Counted from the first letter of the stretch, positions 1 through 9,234 are shown. The stretch: DNA of 64,000 nt from Alphaproteobacteria bacterium (GCA_037200005.1 JBBCGY010000002.1:124001-188000); one strand, 5' to 3'. Notes: a model not told the origin generated them from the sequence alone. Translations and numbers: made by a program.

Positions 1-446
1 GAATAGGGGCAGTCATAATCCCGATGCCAATGCGCTTCTCTGACAAAATTTGGGCTAGGCTGGTCTTGGGCAAAGGCAAGGCCTATAGCGACGTAACGAT
101 CAGCATGCTTCTTATAATCTCGTTCAAGAAAATCGGCCGTCAGGGGAATAGATTTCTCGATCTGTATGAGCTGTCCGGCAGACAGGCGGTTCGTGCCGGC
201 GATAGCCTGCGCCGTAACAATCGCCGCGGCATCGCGAAAGGGATGCAACGCTTTGAGATTATAGGCAGTCTCTACGGCCCATATATTGATAGAGAAAGGG
301 CTAAGCCGCGGATCGGGGGCGAAGGCGCGCTGCTGAGCCGAAGTCAGCCAGCCCTCACGCGATGGATAATTTTCTTGCTCGGCCAGGTTCCGCGAAATAT
401 ATCGCGCTCCATAATCGGCATGGGATATTGTTGTGGTCGGCTGCAT
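1..446 (-). CDS. Hypothetical protein, cut by window edge
   Basis: On the minus strand an open frame begins with ATG at 446 and runs off the left edge without a stop, giving about 148 residues. It starts MQPTTTISHADYGARYISRN and contains a mixed, natural-looking composition (WAVETAYNLKALHPFRDAAA region), with codon use like the neighbours. It lies downstream of ispDF on the same strand, 128 bases away. No family is recognised, and no signal peptide or membrane segment is visible. The plus-strand frame over the same bases has poorer protein character, so the minus strand is preferred. The C-terminus is outside the window. Confidence 0.6.
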   Translation of the reverse strand, partial: MQPTTTISHADYGARYISRNLAEQENYPSREGWLTSAQQRAFAPDPRLSPFSINIWAVETAYNLKALHPFRDAAAIVTAQAIAGTNRLSAGQLIQIEKSIPLTADFLERDYKKHADRYVAIGLAFAQDQPSPNFVREAHWHRDYDCPY

Positions 447-574
447 AAAAATTCCAAGGCTAATCAATCAAAAATACACTCGAGCGATTTTGCAAAATAT
501 CCGCAGATCGTGAAGGCGGCAAGCGCCACAATACTTTCATGTCGGCGACGGATGACGGTTAACGCCGCGGCCTT

Positions 575-1732
575 TTAAACATGCGGCAATCTCACGGTCG
601 CGACCGCCTGCGCGACGATGCCCTCCTCGCGGCCGGTGAAGCCGAGCCTTTCGGTGGTGGTGGCTTTCACCGCCACGCGCGACAGGTCGATCTCCAGCAT
701 TTCGGCGAGCTTGGCCCGCATGGCTTCGCGATGCGGGCCGATCTTGGGCTGCTCGGCCAGAATCGTCACGTCCAGATGCGCGATGGTGCCGCCGCGCTTG
801 CGCACCAGATTGGCGGCGTAATGCACGAAATGCGAGCTGTCCTTGCCTTTCCACTGCGGATCGGTATTGGGAAAGTGCGAACCGATATCGCCGTCGCCGA
901 GCGCGCCGAACAGGGCGTCGCATACGGCGTGGAGCGCAACGTCGGCATCGGAATGGCCTTCCAGCATCTTCGTGTGCGGAATCTTCACGCCGCAGAGATT
1001 AACGAACTCGCCGGGAATGAGCGCGTGAACGTCATAGCCGAAGCCGGTTCGTATATCGTCCATTTGTTCCCCCAAAAGGCGCGCGGCGCGGCCCAGATCG
1101 TCAGGATTGGTGATTTTCATGTTGTCGGGATTGGAAGGCACCAGCATCACCGGAATGCCCGCTTTCTCGGCCACGGCGGCGTCATCGGTCAGCGATGCGC
1201 CCCGGGACGCGCGATGCGCGGCCAGGATCGCCGGATAATGAAATCCTTGCGGCGTATGCGCCTGCCACAGGCTGGTACGGTCGATGGTATCGGTGATGAC
1301 GGCGCCCGTGCCGCGCTTCAAGGTATCCACCAAAGGCTTGGCCGCGATGGCGCCCTGGTTGTTCTTAAGCGCCGTGCAGACGGCGCTGATGGTTGCCGCG
1401 TCGATCAGCGGGCGGGCGGCGTCGTGAATCAGGATATTGTCCGGCGGATCGGCGGCCAGCGCTTCCAGCCCGTTCAGCACGCTCTGCTGGCGAGTATTGC
1501 CGCCCGGCACCGGGTCCGGCAGGCCGAGGTCGCCGACGGCTTTGTCGTACAAAGTACGATGCTGGGGGCTGATCGCCACCATGACGCCGCTGATATCGGG
1601 ATGTTGCAGGAAAGCCAGCACGCTACGCCGCAGAATCGGCTGTCCCGCCATGTCCATATATTGCTTGGGAATAGCGCCGCCGAACCGTTCGCCGCTTCCC
1701 GCGGCGACAATCAAAGCCATAATTTTACTCAT
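575..1732 (-). CDS. ispDF: Bifunctional IspDF (MEP cytidylyltransferase / MEcPP synthase)
   Basis: Two enzymes of the non-mevalonate isoprenoid pathway are fused in 385 residues. IspD (about residues 1-225) transfers CMP to methylerythritol 4-phosphate; its signature ALIVAAGSGERFG and PKQY are at the N-terminus, and a D-A-A-R-P motif is near residue 105. IspF (about 228-385) forms the cyclodiphosphate; FGYDVHAL, GHSDADVALHAVCDAL (metal-binding Asp/His) and the C-terminal TTTERLGFTGREEGI are present. The IspE-catalysed step between them is not encoded here. The fusion is common in Alphaproteobacteria. The start is the ATG at 1732, which opens directly on the nucleotide-binding loop as the family does. 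Confidence 0.96.
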   Translation of the reverse strand: MSKIMALIVAAGSGERFGGAIPKQYMDMAGQPILRRSVLAFLQHPDISGVMVAISPQHRTLYDKAVGDLGLPDPVPGGNTRQQSVLNGLEALAADPPDNILIHDAARPLIDAATISAVCTALKNNQGAIAAKPLVDTLKRGTGAVITDTIDRTSLWQAHTPQGFHYPAILAAHRASRGASLTDDAAVAEKAGIPVMLVPSNPDNMKITNPDDLGRAARLLGEQMDDIRTGFGYDVHALIPGEFVNLCGVKIPHTKMLEGHSDADVALHAVCDALFGALGDGDIGSHFPNTDPQWKGKDSSHFVHYAANLVRKRGGTIAHLDVTILAEQPKIGPHREAMRAKLAEMLEIDLSRVAVKATTTERLGFTGREEGIVAQAVATVRLPHV

Positions 1733-1877
1733 GCGCAGCGTTTATTAGAGTTTTGCGCCGCGCACAACAGAAAAGGTATTTCATGAATTTACCAAGGTTA
1801 ATTTTTGAGCATGCCTGCCCTATAGTGTTGCACGGGAACAACGCTCACCCAGCTTGTTCCTAAGGCGATTAACCAAA

Positions 1878-1904
1878 TTGTTTTTCTGGTTGCCTCGATA
1901 TAAA
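1878..1904 (+). promoter_or_regulatory. Possible sigma-70 promoter of the outer-membrane protein gene
   Basis: TTGTTT (1878-1883) and TATAAA (1899-1904) are separated by 15 bases, slightly short of ideal, about 70 bases upstream of the barrel-protein start. This is prediction by eye only. Confidence 0.25.
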
Positions 1905-1972
1905 AGACGGGTCATAAGACTTCATCTGGATTCCTTATCTCCCGCCATCGTCCAACCTCCAAGGGCAAAACC

Positions 1973-2833
1973 ATGAAAAACTCGAAATTCCTGATCGCGG
2001 CCATCGTATGCGGTATTGCCGTAGCCGTGGCTCCCGTATCGGTAAAGGCCGCTGCCGCGACCCCTACCGCGACTGCGCCTGCTAAAAAGGCCAAGAAGCA
2101 CAAGAAGACCAAGCCGCCGGTTGTCGCCGTTGCCCCAGTGCCCGGCGATGGTTTTGCTCCTGCTCCTGCAGAAGCGCCTAAGCCGCGCTATACTGGTTTC
2201 TATGTCGGTGCGCATGGCGGTTATGGTTGGGGTGACTCAGATTGGACGTTCATCGATGCCGGGTCGACGGCCAGCCATGGCATAAACGGCGCGCATATCG
2301 GCGGCCATGTTGGCTACAGCTATCAATTCGCCAACAACATCGTTCTCGGCGTTGAAGGCGCTGGTTCATGGGTTGATTGGTCGGGCGAAAGCGTATGCCC
2401 TAATCCTTCCGCCCGTTGCCGGACGAAGCTGTATGGCGTAGGCGATGCCACGGTTCGCGCTGGTTATGCTTTCGAGAATGTGCCCTATATCGGCAATATC
2501 CTGCCTTATGTCAGGGGTGGCGTCACGATGGCGGGAGCGGAAAGCTTCGTGTCTTTCCCCGGCGCGGAAGCGTTTAACGAAACCAGCCATCACCGCAACC
2601 TGTTCGGCTATACGGCCGGCGGCGGGTTTGAGTATGCGCTGTGCCCGAAGACGTCGGTTGCGGCCGGATACGACTATCGTGACTACGGCACCAGCAAGTT
2701 CGACATGGTGCGGGCTAACACCCATGCATTTGTCGAGCGCGTCCGCGAACACGACGTCGAGCACTCGGTCTACTTCGCTGTGAATTATAAGTTCAGCGAC
2801 TATGCGCTTGGCCCCGTCGAGATGCCCTGGTAA
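1973..2833 (+). CDS. Outer-membrane beta-barrel protein (Omp25/RopB-like)
   Basis: 286 residues. A signal peptide (MKNSKFLIAAIVCGIAVAVA, cleavage near VKAAAA) is followed by a short Ala/Pro/Lys-rich linker with a KKAKKHKKTK stretch, then a barrel domain from about residue 70 that begins GFYVGAHGGYGWG, the typical opening strand of small alphaproteobacterial outer-membrane proteins. Alternating glycine/aromatic strands follow (GAHIGGHVGYSY, PYVRGGVTMAG, AGGGFEYAL). The last residue is Trp rather than the usual Phe, preceded by a short tail after the final strand SVYFAVNYKF. Role: probably structural, in the outer membrane. It stands alone with its own terminator. Confidence 0.85.
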   Translation: MKNSKFLIAAIVCGIAVAVAPVSVKAAAATPTATAPAKKAKKHKKTKPPVVAVAPVPGDGFAPAPAEAPKPRYTGFYVGAHGGYGWGDSDWTFIDAGSTASHGINGAHIGGHVGYSYQFANNIVLGVEGAGSWVDWSGESVCPNPSARCRTKLYGVGDATVRAGYAFENVPYIGNILPYVRGGVTMAGAESFVSFPGAEAFNETSHHRNLFGYTAGGGFEYALCPKTSVAAGYDYRDYGTSKFDMVRANTHAFVERVREHDVEHSVYFAVNYKFSDYALGPVEMPW

Positions 2834-2862
2834 GCTGGAGCTTATCAAGCTCTAACAATCTT

Positions 2863-2893
2863 AAAGCCCGGCCAGTGATGGCCGGGCTTTTTG
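2863..2893 (+). terminator. Rho-independent terminator after the barrel protein gene
   Basis: An 11-base GC-rich stem (AAAGCCCGGCC pairing with GGCCGGGCTTT) with a short loop runs into a T-rich tract, 30 bases after the stop codon. Confidence 0.9.
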
Positions 2894-2964
2894 TTTGTGG
2901 AGAGAGTTGGAAACTGGTATATCCTATGCATAAATTTTATGCAGAGCGGACCTAACAGTTTCAC

Positions 2965-3978
2965 ATGTCAGATAAAATTTTGCTCAAGCCGATTAAAATC
3001 GGCGATCTGGAAATAGCGGAGCCGGTTTTCCTCGCACCGATGTCGGGCGTCAGCGATATGCCGTTCCGCCGCCTGGTGAAGCGTTTCGGCGCGGGGCTGG
3101 TCGTGTCGGAAATGATCGCCAGCGAGGCCATGGTGCGCGAAAACCGCAAAACCCTGCATATGGCCGACCACACCCCCGACGAATATCCCATCGCCCTGCA
3201 ATTGGCGGGATGCGAGCCGGGCGTCATGGCGGAAGCCGCCAAGATGAACGAAGACCGGGGCGTCAATATCATCGACATCAATTTCGGCTGCCCGGTGAAA
3301 AAGGTCGTCAACGGCCATGCCGGCTCTTCGCTGATGCGCGACGAGATTCATGCGGCGCGTATCCTGGAAGCGACCGTCAAGGCGGTCAAAATTCCGGTCA
3401 CGCTTAAAATGCGCATGGGCTGGGATCACCAGAATCTGAACGCGCCGAACCTTGCCCGGATCGCCGAAGAATGCGGCATCAAGATGCTGACCATCCATGG
3501 CCGCACGCGCTGCCAGTTCTATGAGGGGCAGGCCGACTGGAAATTCATCCGCCATGTCAAAGACGCGGTCAAAATCCCGGTGATCGCCAACGGCGATATC
3601 CTGGATTTCGCCGACGTGACCATGGCGCTGGAGCAATCCGGGGCCGACGGAGTCATGATTGGGCGCGGCACCTATGGCCGTCCGTGGTTCGTGCGGCAGG
3701 CCATCGATTTCCTGCGCACCGGCGAGGCGCCCCCGCCGCCCTCCCTGACGCAGCAATTGAGGCTGATGCTGGAGCATATGGAGGCGATGCTGTCGCATTA
3801 CGGCGTCCATGCGGGCATCAAGATCGCGCGCAAGCATATCGGCTGGTACAGCAAGGGGCTGCCTGAATCGGCGGCTTTCCGGGCGCAGGTCAACCGGGTG
3901 GAAGAGCCGTCGGCCGTGCGGCGCATGATCGAAGAATTTTACGACGGACTGTTATCCGTACCGGCGGTGGCGGCATGA
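2965..3978 (+). CDS. dusB: tRNA-dihydrouridine synthase DusB
   Basis: 337-residue FMN enzyme that reduces uridine in the tRNA D-loop using NADPH. The FMN-barrel opening [14 protein letters not shown] is at residues 24-37. The active-site motif [16 protein letters not shown] supplies the catalytic Cys, and [18 protein letters not shown] and [16 protein letters not shown] follow in the normal order. The length fits the family. It is the first gene of a run with 4-base ATGA overlaps into the next two genes, so co-transcription is very likely. In Alphaproteobacteria this gene (also named nifR3) usually precedes ntrB-ntrC; here it precedes only a small DNA-binding protein. Confidence 0.95.
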   Translation: MSDKILLKPIKIGDLEIAEPVFLAPMSGVSDMPFRRLVKRFGAGLVVSEMIASEAMVRENRKTLHMADHTPDEYPIALQLAGCEPGVMAEAAKMNEDRGVNIIDINFGCPVKKVVNGHAGSSLMRDEIHAARILEATVKAVKIPVTLKMRMGWDHQNLNAPNLARIAEECGIKMLTIHGRTRCQFYEGQADWKFIRHVKDAVKIPVIANGDILDFADVTMALEQSGADGVMIGRGTYGRPWFVRQAIDFLRTGEAPPPPSLTQQLRLMLEHMEAMLSHYGVHAGIKIARKHIGWYSKGLPESAAFRAQVNRVEEPSAVRRMIEEFYDGLLSVPAVAA

Positions 3979-4346
3979 ACGATATGTCGGCAAACAAGGC
4001 CCAATCCGGCCTCTCGGCCATGATCGAACATCACCTGCGCGATTATTTCGCCGCGCATGAAGGAATCCTGCCGAGCGCCGGCCTGTATGACCGCATCCTC
4101 CAGGAACTAGAACGCCCGCTGCTGACGCTGACGCTGCAAGCCTGCCAGGGCAATCAGGTCAAGGCCGCGCTTCTTCTCGGCATCAACCGCAACACGCTGC
4201 GGAAAAAAATCCGCCTGCGGGGCATCAAGGTGAAGCGGGGACGTCCGTTAAGGGACGACGAGCGCGAAATCATCGAAAGAGCCACGGCGCTGATTGCCAA
4301 TAATCCGACGCTGCGCCACTTGCTGCCGCGGGAGAAAAGCCAATGA
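3975..4346 (+). CDS. Stand-alone Fis/NtrC-type DNA-binding protein
   Basis: 123 residues. The segment from about residue 12 ([17 protein letters not shown]) through [18 protein letters not shown] and [20 protein letters not shown] (an HTH_8/Fis helix-turn-helix, about residues 60-87) reads like the C-terminal DNA-binding domain of alphaproteobacterial NtrC and like enterobacterial Fis. A basic/acidic tail of about 30 residues follows. There is no receiver and no AAA+ domain. It overlaps dusB and ntrY by ATGA at each end, exactly where ntrB-ntrC normally sit. Likely role: DNA bending or regulation of the ntr locus or nitrogen genes, inferred from domain and context. It may be a remnant of ntrC or a Fis equivalent. 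Confidence 0.85.
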   Translation: MNDMSANKAQSGLSAMIEHHLRDYFAAHEGILPSAGLYDRILQELERPLLTLTLQACQGNQVKAALLLGINRNTLRKKIRLRGIKVKRGRPLRDDEREIIERATALIANNPTLRHLLPREKSQ

Positions 4347-5038
4347 ATACCGTGACCGCGACATCCGGCGGCTTCGCGCGCTTCGGCGAATGGGCCAGGC
4401 GCGTGCGGCTGCGCGCGCGGCTGGCGATTGCCTTGACGATTGCCGCCGCCATCGCGGGCATCGCCACCTATGCCGCGATGACGGAAGCGCCGTTATTGAC
4501 GGGCGACCGCGCCAATCTGACGGCGCTGCTGCTGCTCGATCTGGTGCTGCTGCTGCTGCTCGCGGCGCTTATCGCGCACCGGCTCGTCAAGATTTTCGTG
4601 ACGCGGCAGCGCAATCAGGCGGGATCGCGGCTTCACGTCAAGATGGTCAGCGTCTTTACGCTGCTCGCGGTTACGCCTTCCATCATTGTCGCCGTCTTCG
4701 CCGGAGCCTTCTTTTATTTCGGCGTCCAGGCATGGTTCACCGACCGGGTTCGGACCGCCGTCAATGAATCCCTGGAAGTCGCCCAGGCGTATCTTAAGGA
4801 ACATCAGCAGGTCTTGCGCGCCGACGCGCTCGCCATGGCCAGCGACATTAACCGAGAAGCCTTTCGCGTCAGCGAAGACCGCGTGCTGTTTGCCCAGCTG
4901 GTGGCGGCGCAGGCGTCGGTGCGCTCATTGACCGAGGCCATCGTTTTCGACGGATCGGGAAAAATTCTGGCGCGGTCGGGGCTTAGTTTTTTCCTTGAGC
5001 CTGGAGCCGATCACGGACGATATGCTCGAGCGCGCTAA
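4343..5038 (+). pseudogene. ntrY: ntrY histidine kinase, segment 1: membrane sensor part (frameshifted)
   Basis: The first 216 or so residues read as the NtrY sensor: cytoplasmic Arg-rich start, membrane helices at about residues 27-46, 60-79 and 101-128, then the extracytoplasmic region (VRTAVNESLEVAQAYLKEHQ). The frame is lost at the T-run 4987-4992: removing one T joins ARSGLSF to SLEPITDDMLERAKKG in the next frame, whereas the reading as given ends 16 codons later. The start overlaps the preceding gene by ATGA. NtrY is the sensor kinase partner of NtrX, implicated in nitrogen, redox and envelope control. Real loss of function and a sequence error are both possible. Confidence 0.8.
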
Positions 5039-5966
5039 AAAAGGCGAAGTCGTCCTGCGGGTCAGCGACGGCGACGCCAGGGTGCGGGCGTTGCTGCGGC
5101 TGGATAATTTCATCGACGCGTATCTTTTCGTCGGCAGGCTGGTCGAGCCGAAGGTGCTCGGCCATATGGCGACCACCCAGGGCGCAGTGATGGAGTATAA
5201 GGAGCTGGAGGCGAGGCGAACCCGGATCGAAATCGTCATCACGCTGGCCTTCATCATTGTCGCGGTATTGCTGCTGCTGGTCGCGGTGTGGTTCGGGCTT
5301 AATTTCGCCGGGCAGCTGGTACGTCCGATCGGCAGCTTGATCAGCGCGGCGGAGCGCGTGCGGGCCGGAGACTTGACCGCCCGCGTCAGCGAGCAGGATA
5401 CCGATACGGATAACGAGCTTGGCGCTCTTGGCCGGTCTTTTAACCGCATGACCAGCCAGATCGAAAGCCAGCGCAATGAATTGATCGAGGCGAACCGCCT
5501 GCTCGATCACCGGCGGCGCTTTACCGAGGCCATTCTGGCGGCGGTTCCGGCCGGAGTTATCGGGATCGACGCTCGGCAAAGCGTCACCCTTATCAACAAC
5601 GCCGCCAGGGATTTATTCCAGTTCCGGCAGGACGCCGTCCTTGGCCATCAACTGACGGATGTCATACCCGAGCTTGAGGAGATTTTGGACAAGCTCCCTC
5701 CGGGCGCGAGACAGGCTGAAGGACAAATCGAAGTGCGGCGCGAAGGACAGCCGACGCGAACCCTGCTGGTGCGCATTGCCGCCGATATCGTTGGCAATGA
5801 AACCCGGAGTTTCGTGGTCACCTTCGACGACGTCTCCGATCTGTTATCGGCACAGCGCAAGGCGGCCTGGGGCCGACGTGGCGCGCCGCATCGCGCACGA
5901 AATCAAGAATCCATTGACTCCCATTCAACTTTCGGCGGAACGCTTGCGGCGGCGGTATCTGCATGA
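4995..5966 (+). pseudogene. ntrY: ntrY segment 2: last membrane helix, HAMP and PAS (frameshifted)
   Basis: This frame continues NtrY after the first slip. It holds the end of the sensor loop, a membrane helix (IVITLAFIIVAVLLLLVAVW), a HAMP linker (RPIGSLISAAERVRAGDLTA), a coiled stretch and a PAS domain (AVPAGVIGIDARQSVTLINN). The NtrY frame is lost again at the G-run 5869-5872. Removing one G restores KAAWADVARRIAHEIKNPLT, so the phosphoacceptor-His box lies in a third frame between 5873 and about 5997. The apparent start at 4995 is not a real start. Confidence 0.8.
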
Positions 5967-6568
5967 AATCAAATCCGATCCCGAGACTTTTCATAGCCTG
6001 CACCGATACCATCGTGCGGCAGGTCGACGATATCGGACGCATGGTGGACGAATTCTCCGCTTTCGCCCGCATGCCTTCGCCGGTCTTGATGGAGCATGAC
6101 ATCGTTCAGCTGTGCCGCCAGGCCGTGTTCATGCATAACACAGGCCGCTCCGACATCGTTTTCGAGCAGGATTTGCCCGCGGAGCCGGTTATCGCGGTAT
6201 GCGACGGCCGCCAGATCGCGCAGGCGCTCACCAATATTCTCAAGAACGCGACCGAGGCGGTGGAAAGCCGCATGGCGTCGGAAAACGCGGCACAGCAGAC
6301 CGGACATGTCATCTTGAAGCTCGACGCCGACCAGGACAAAGCAAGAATTACGGTTGCGGACAATGGCCGTGGCTTGCCGATCGAAGACCGGCATCGTTTG
6401 ACCGAGCCTTATGTCACCACGCGCAGCAAGGGAACCGGACTCGGTCTGGCTATTGTCAAAAAGATCATGGAAGACCATCATGGTTCGCTGGAGCTTGACG
6501 ATCGCGCGGGAGGCGGGGCGGTCGTAACCCTGACCCTGCAGCGGCAGAGTCAGATTCAAGCAGCGTAG
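5963..6568 (+). pseudogene. ntrY: ntrY segment 3: dimerisation end and ATPase domain (frameshifted)
   Basis: After a third slip at CC (5997-5998) the kinase resumes with CTDTIVRQVDDIGRMVDEFS, which is the second helix of the dimerisation domain. It then gives a complete GHKL ATPase domain: N-box ALTNILKNATEAVE, G1 box VADNGRGLP, and GTGLGLAIVKKIMEDHHG. The end is the normal NtrY end, 86 bases before ntrX. Three one-base insertions return this piece to the frame of segment 1. The conserved sequence is found by switching frames, and no in-frame nonsense codon is needed to explain the breaks. Confidence 0.8.
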
Positions 6569-6654
6569 GCACTGGTATGCGAATGTAAACTAAAGCATAA
6601 TGACCATCTTCGTTGATTCGAATTCCCTAGAATTCCTCAGATAGGAAGGACAGC

Positions 6655-8106
6655 ATGAAAGACGAAAAGACTTTAGTGCATGACATTCTGATCGTCGATG
6701 ACGAGACGGACATCCGCTCTCTGATCGAAGGAATTCTCAACGACGAAGGCTATAAAACCCGTCAGGCCGCCAGCGCCGAAGAAGCCCTCAGCGCGATAGC
6801 AGCGCGGCGTCCCAGCCTCGTCATCCTTGACATATGGCTGCAGAACGGCCGCATGGACGACGGCATGCAAATTCTCGATCAGCTGATGCGCGATCATTGC
6901 GACATGCCGGTCATCATGATCAGCGGCCACGGCAATATCGAAACGGCGGTCGCCGCGATCAAGAAAGGCGCTTATGATTTCCTCGAGAAGCCGTTCAAGG
7001 CTGACAGGCTGATTCTTCTCGTCCATCGGGCGCTGGAGGCCGCGCGGCTCAAGCGCGAAAATACCGAATTGCGCTTCCGCGCTCATACCGAGCAGGATTT
7101 GATCGGCAAATCTCCCGCCGTCAACCAATTGCGCCAGCTGATCGACCGCGTGGCGCCGACCAGCAGCCGCGTGCTCATCACCGGCCCGGCAGGCGCGGGC
7201 AAGGAAGTCGTCGCCCGCATGATTCATGCGAAGTCAAAGCGCGCAGGCGCGCCGTTCATCGTCATCAATTGCGCTACCATGAGGCCGGAACAGCTTGAAG
7301 TGGAATTATTCGGCGTCGAGCCAAACGCCAATGGCGGCGTGCGCAAGGCCGGAACCTTCGAACAGGCTCACGGCGGCACGTTGTTTCTCGACGAAATCGC
7401 CGACATGCCGATCGAGACGCAGGGCAAGATCGTGCGCGCCCTGCATGAGCAGGTGTTTTGCCGCGTCGGCGGCTCGACCAAGGTCGAAGTCGACGTGCGC
7501 GTCATCGCCGCCAGCAATCACGATCTGCAGGCCGAGATGGAAGCGGGCCGTTTGCGCCAGGACCTCTATTACCGTCTTAGCGTCGTGCCGATCAAGATGC
7601 CGGCGCTCGCGGAACGCCGCGACGATATCCCGATGCTCGCCAAATACTTCCTGCAGCGCGCCACCGAGATATCCGGGTTGCTGCCGCGCGATCTGAGCGA
7701 AGAAGCCGTCGCGGCCCTGCAGGCCTATAGCTGGCCCGGCAACGTGCGGCAATTGCGCAACGCAATGGAATGGCTCCTTATCATGGCGAGCGACACGATG
7801 GGGTTGATCCGCTCCGACGCTTTGCCGCCGGAAATCACCTCGTCTTCGCCCAATGTGCTGCGCTGGGAGCGAGGAGGGGAGATCATGGCCCTGCCGCTGC
7901 GGGACGCGCGCGAGATGTTCGAGCGCGAATATCTTCTTGCCCAGGTCACGCGCTTCGGCGGCAATATTTCCCGCACGGCGAGCTTCATCGGCATGGAACG
8001 GTCGGCGCTGCACCGCAAGCTGAAGCTGCTCGGCGTCCACGGCAATAACGACAACAAGATCATCGCTGCCGTTGCCGAGCATACCGGGTCTGAACGAGTC
8101 AATTAG
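6655..8106 (+). CDS. ntrX: NtrX response regulator
   Basis: 483 residues: receiver domain (about 10-125; ILIVDDETDIRS, phospho-Asp in LVILDIW, conserved Lys in FLEKPFKAD), AAA+ domain (about 145-380; Walker A GPAGAGKEVVARMIH, Walker B GTLFLDEIADMP) and a C-terminal Fis-type HTH (NISRTASFIGMERSALHRKL). The sigma-54 contacting GAFTGA loop is missing (NANGGVRKAGTFEQAHG instead), as is usual for alphaproteobacterial NtrX, so it is unlikely to open sigma-54 promoters. The gene is intact although its kinase gene upstream is broken. The start is preceded by an AGGAAGGA ribosome site. Confidence 0.95.
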   Translation: MKDEKTLVHDILIVDDETDIRSLIEGILNDEGYKTRQAASAEEALSAIAARRPSLVILDIWLQNGRMDDGMQILDQLMRDHCDMPVIMISGHGNIETAVAAIKKGAYDFLEKPFKADRLILLVHRALEAARLKRENTELRFRAHTEQDLIGKSPAVNQLRQLIDRVAPTSSRVLITGPAGAGKEVVARMIHAKSKRAGAPFIVINCATMRPEQLEVELFGVEPNANGGVRKAGTFEQAHGGTLFLDEIADMPIETQGKIVRALHEQVFCRVGGSTKVEVDVRVIAASNHDLQAEMEAGRLRQDLYYRLSVVPIKMPALAERRDDIPMLAKYFLQRATEISGLLPRDLSEEAVAALQAYSWPGNVRQLRNAMEWLLIMASDTMGLIRSDALPPEITSSSPNVLRWERGGEIMALPLRDAREMFEREYLLAQVTRFGGNISRTASFIGMERSALHRKLKLLGVHGNNDNKIIAAVAEHTGSERVN

Positions 8107-8121
8107 AGGGATTAGCCGGGC

Positions 8122-8796
8122 GTGTCTTCCTTTGCCGGAGCGACTCCGCAATTTCCTCGATCTCTTCCCGATCTCGTGATCTTCGACTGGGACGATACGC
8201 TGGTCGATAGCTATGCCGCCATTCATGCCGCGATCAACGCGGCGCGGGCGGCTTTCGGCATGGAAGCCTGGAGCTTGGAAGAGGCCAGGCATAACTGCCG
8301 CCGGGCGCTCACGGAGACATTTCCCGAATGGTTCGGCGCGGACTGGCATCGGGCGCGTGATGTTTTCTACGCGACGTTCGCCGACAATCATCTCAGCCTG
8401 CTGAAAGCCATGCCCGGCGCGGAAGACTTGCTTGATGTCCTATGCCAAAAGAAAATTCCGCTTGCCGTTTGCAGCAATAAGAATGCCGCATATCTGCGCC
8501 AGGAAATCAGTTTTCTCGGTTGGGACCGGTATTTCGGAGCTGTCGCGGGGGCAGGCGACGCGCCGCGAGGCAAGCCTGCTCCGGATGGGATTTATCTAAT
8601 CTGCAAACAGCTTGGGCTGAAGGATGACAGCGTTTCCTGGTATGTCGGCGACAACGATATTGACATCCAAACGGCGGAAGCTGGAAGCTGTTTACCCATC
8701 ATTTTGGGAAATAACGTAAGCAATGCAACGCTTGGTACGTGGATACCATTTGGTAACTGTATTGAATTAGCGGACATTATTAGAAAAATTTGTTGA
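8122..8796 (+). CDS. HAD-family phosphatase, phosphoglycolate phosphatase-like
   Basis: 224 residues with all haloacid-dehalogenase motifs: nucleophile Asp in FDWDDTLVDS (about residues 22-31), AVCSNKN (motif II), the Lys of GKPAPDG (motif III) and YVGDNDIDIQTAEAG (motif IV). A helical cap sits between motifs I and II. It probably hydrolyses a small phosphate ester; the substrate is not evident. It starts with GTG 15 bases after ntrX and is likely co-transcribed with it. A HAD gene between ntrX and hfq is noticeable, but its link to either is unknown. Confidence 0.85.
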   Translation: MSSFAGATPQFPRSLPDLVIFDWDDTLVDSYAAIHAAINAARAAFGMEAWSLEEARHNCRRALTETFPEWFGADWHRARDVFYATFADNHLSLLKAMPGAEDLLDVLCQKKIPLAVCSNKNAAYLRQEISFLGWDRYFGAVAGAGDAPRGKPAPDGIYLICKQLGLKDDSVSWYVGDNDIDIQTAEAGSCLPIILGNNVSNATLGTWIPFGNCIELADIIRKIC

Positions 8797-8979
8797 AGAC
8801 AGCTGAATACATTGACCCTCAATTAAGTATTTGTTTAATCGGTTATGTCTTAATAACAATTCGCTTATGTTTGTCGAGCAGATCCACGCGATCAAACGCC
8901 CTCTGTTTGATGTGATTGCGGTCTGCGCTAATACCGCCATCAAAGGCATATAAGTTAGTTCAGCTTGGGAGCAATGTTT

Positions 8980-9234
8980 ATGACTGATAATAAGTCGCAG
9001 AATGTGCAAGATGTTTTTCTCAACTATCTGCGCAAAAATAAAACGCCGGTGACGGTATTTTTGGTCAATGGCGTTAAGCTTCAGGGCATTATTACGTGGT
9101 TCGATAATTTTTCGATGCTGCTGCGGCGCGACTCCCACGCTCAATTGGTCTATAAGCACGCCATATCGACCGTCATGCCGACCGTACCGATACAGCTATT
9201 CGAACCGTCGGTCGATGATGCGGATCAGACCTAA
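8980..9234 (+). CDS. hfq: RNA chaperone Hfq
   Basis: 84 residues from ATG 8980. The Sm1 motif ([21 protein letters not shown], shown here only in part) and Sm2 region with YKHAIST are intact, as are the distal-face residues around [12 protein letters not shown]. Hfq forms a hexamer that pairs small RNAs with mRNAs. The start was chosen because GGGAG (8967-8971) lies 8 bases ahead of it; a longer reading from TTG 8965 or ATG 8974 would overlap or crowd that site. hflX begins 2 bases after its stop, the standard hfq-hflX pairing. Confidence 0.96.
   Translation: MTDNKSQNVQDVFLNYLRKNKTPVTVFLVNGVKLQGIITWFDNFSMLLRRDSHAQLVYKHAISTVMPTVPIQLFEPSVDDADQT

Noticed and set aside
24-578. Plus-strand frame of 184 codons at the left edge
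   Set aside because: It lies opposite a minus-strand frame with better protein character that is open to the edge, and its own composition (Arg/Ile-rich, no domain) looks like a shadow.
581-1786. Long plus-strand frame of 401 codons over ispDF
   Set aside because: It is the exact antisense of a clearly recognised fused enzyme; GC-rich codons leave long open antisense frames.
4980-6000. Programmed frameshifting in ntrY
   Set aside because: Three separate slips at unrelated sequences, without a stimulating structure or a typical slippery heptamer, do not look programmed.
6655-8106. NtrX as a sigma-54 activator
   Set aside because: The GAFTGA loop is missing, which is normal for this family in Alphaproteobacteria, so it was not called an activator of sigma-54 promoters.
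8767-9159. Minus-strand frame overlapping hfq
   Set aside because: It runs antisense to the Sm motifs of hfq and has no ribosome site or family.
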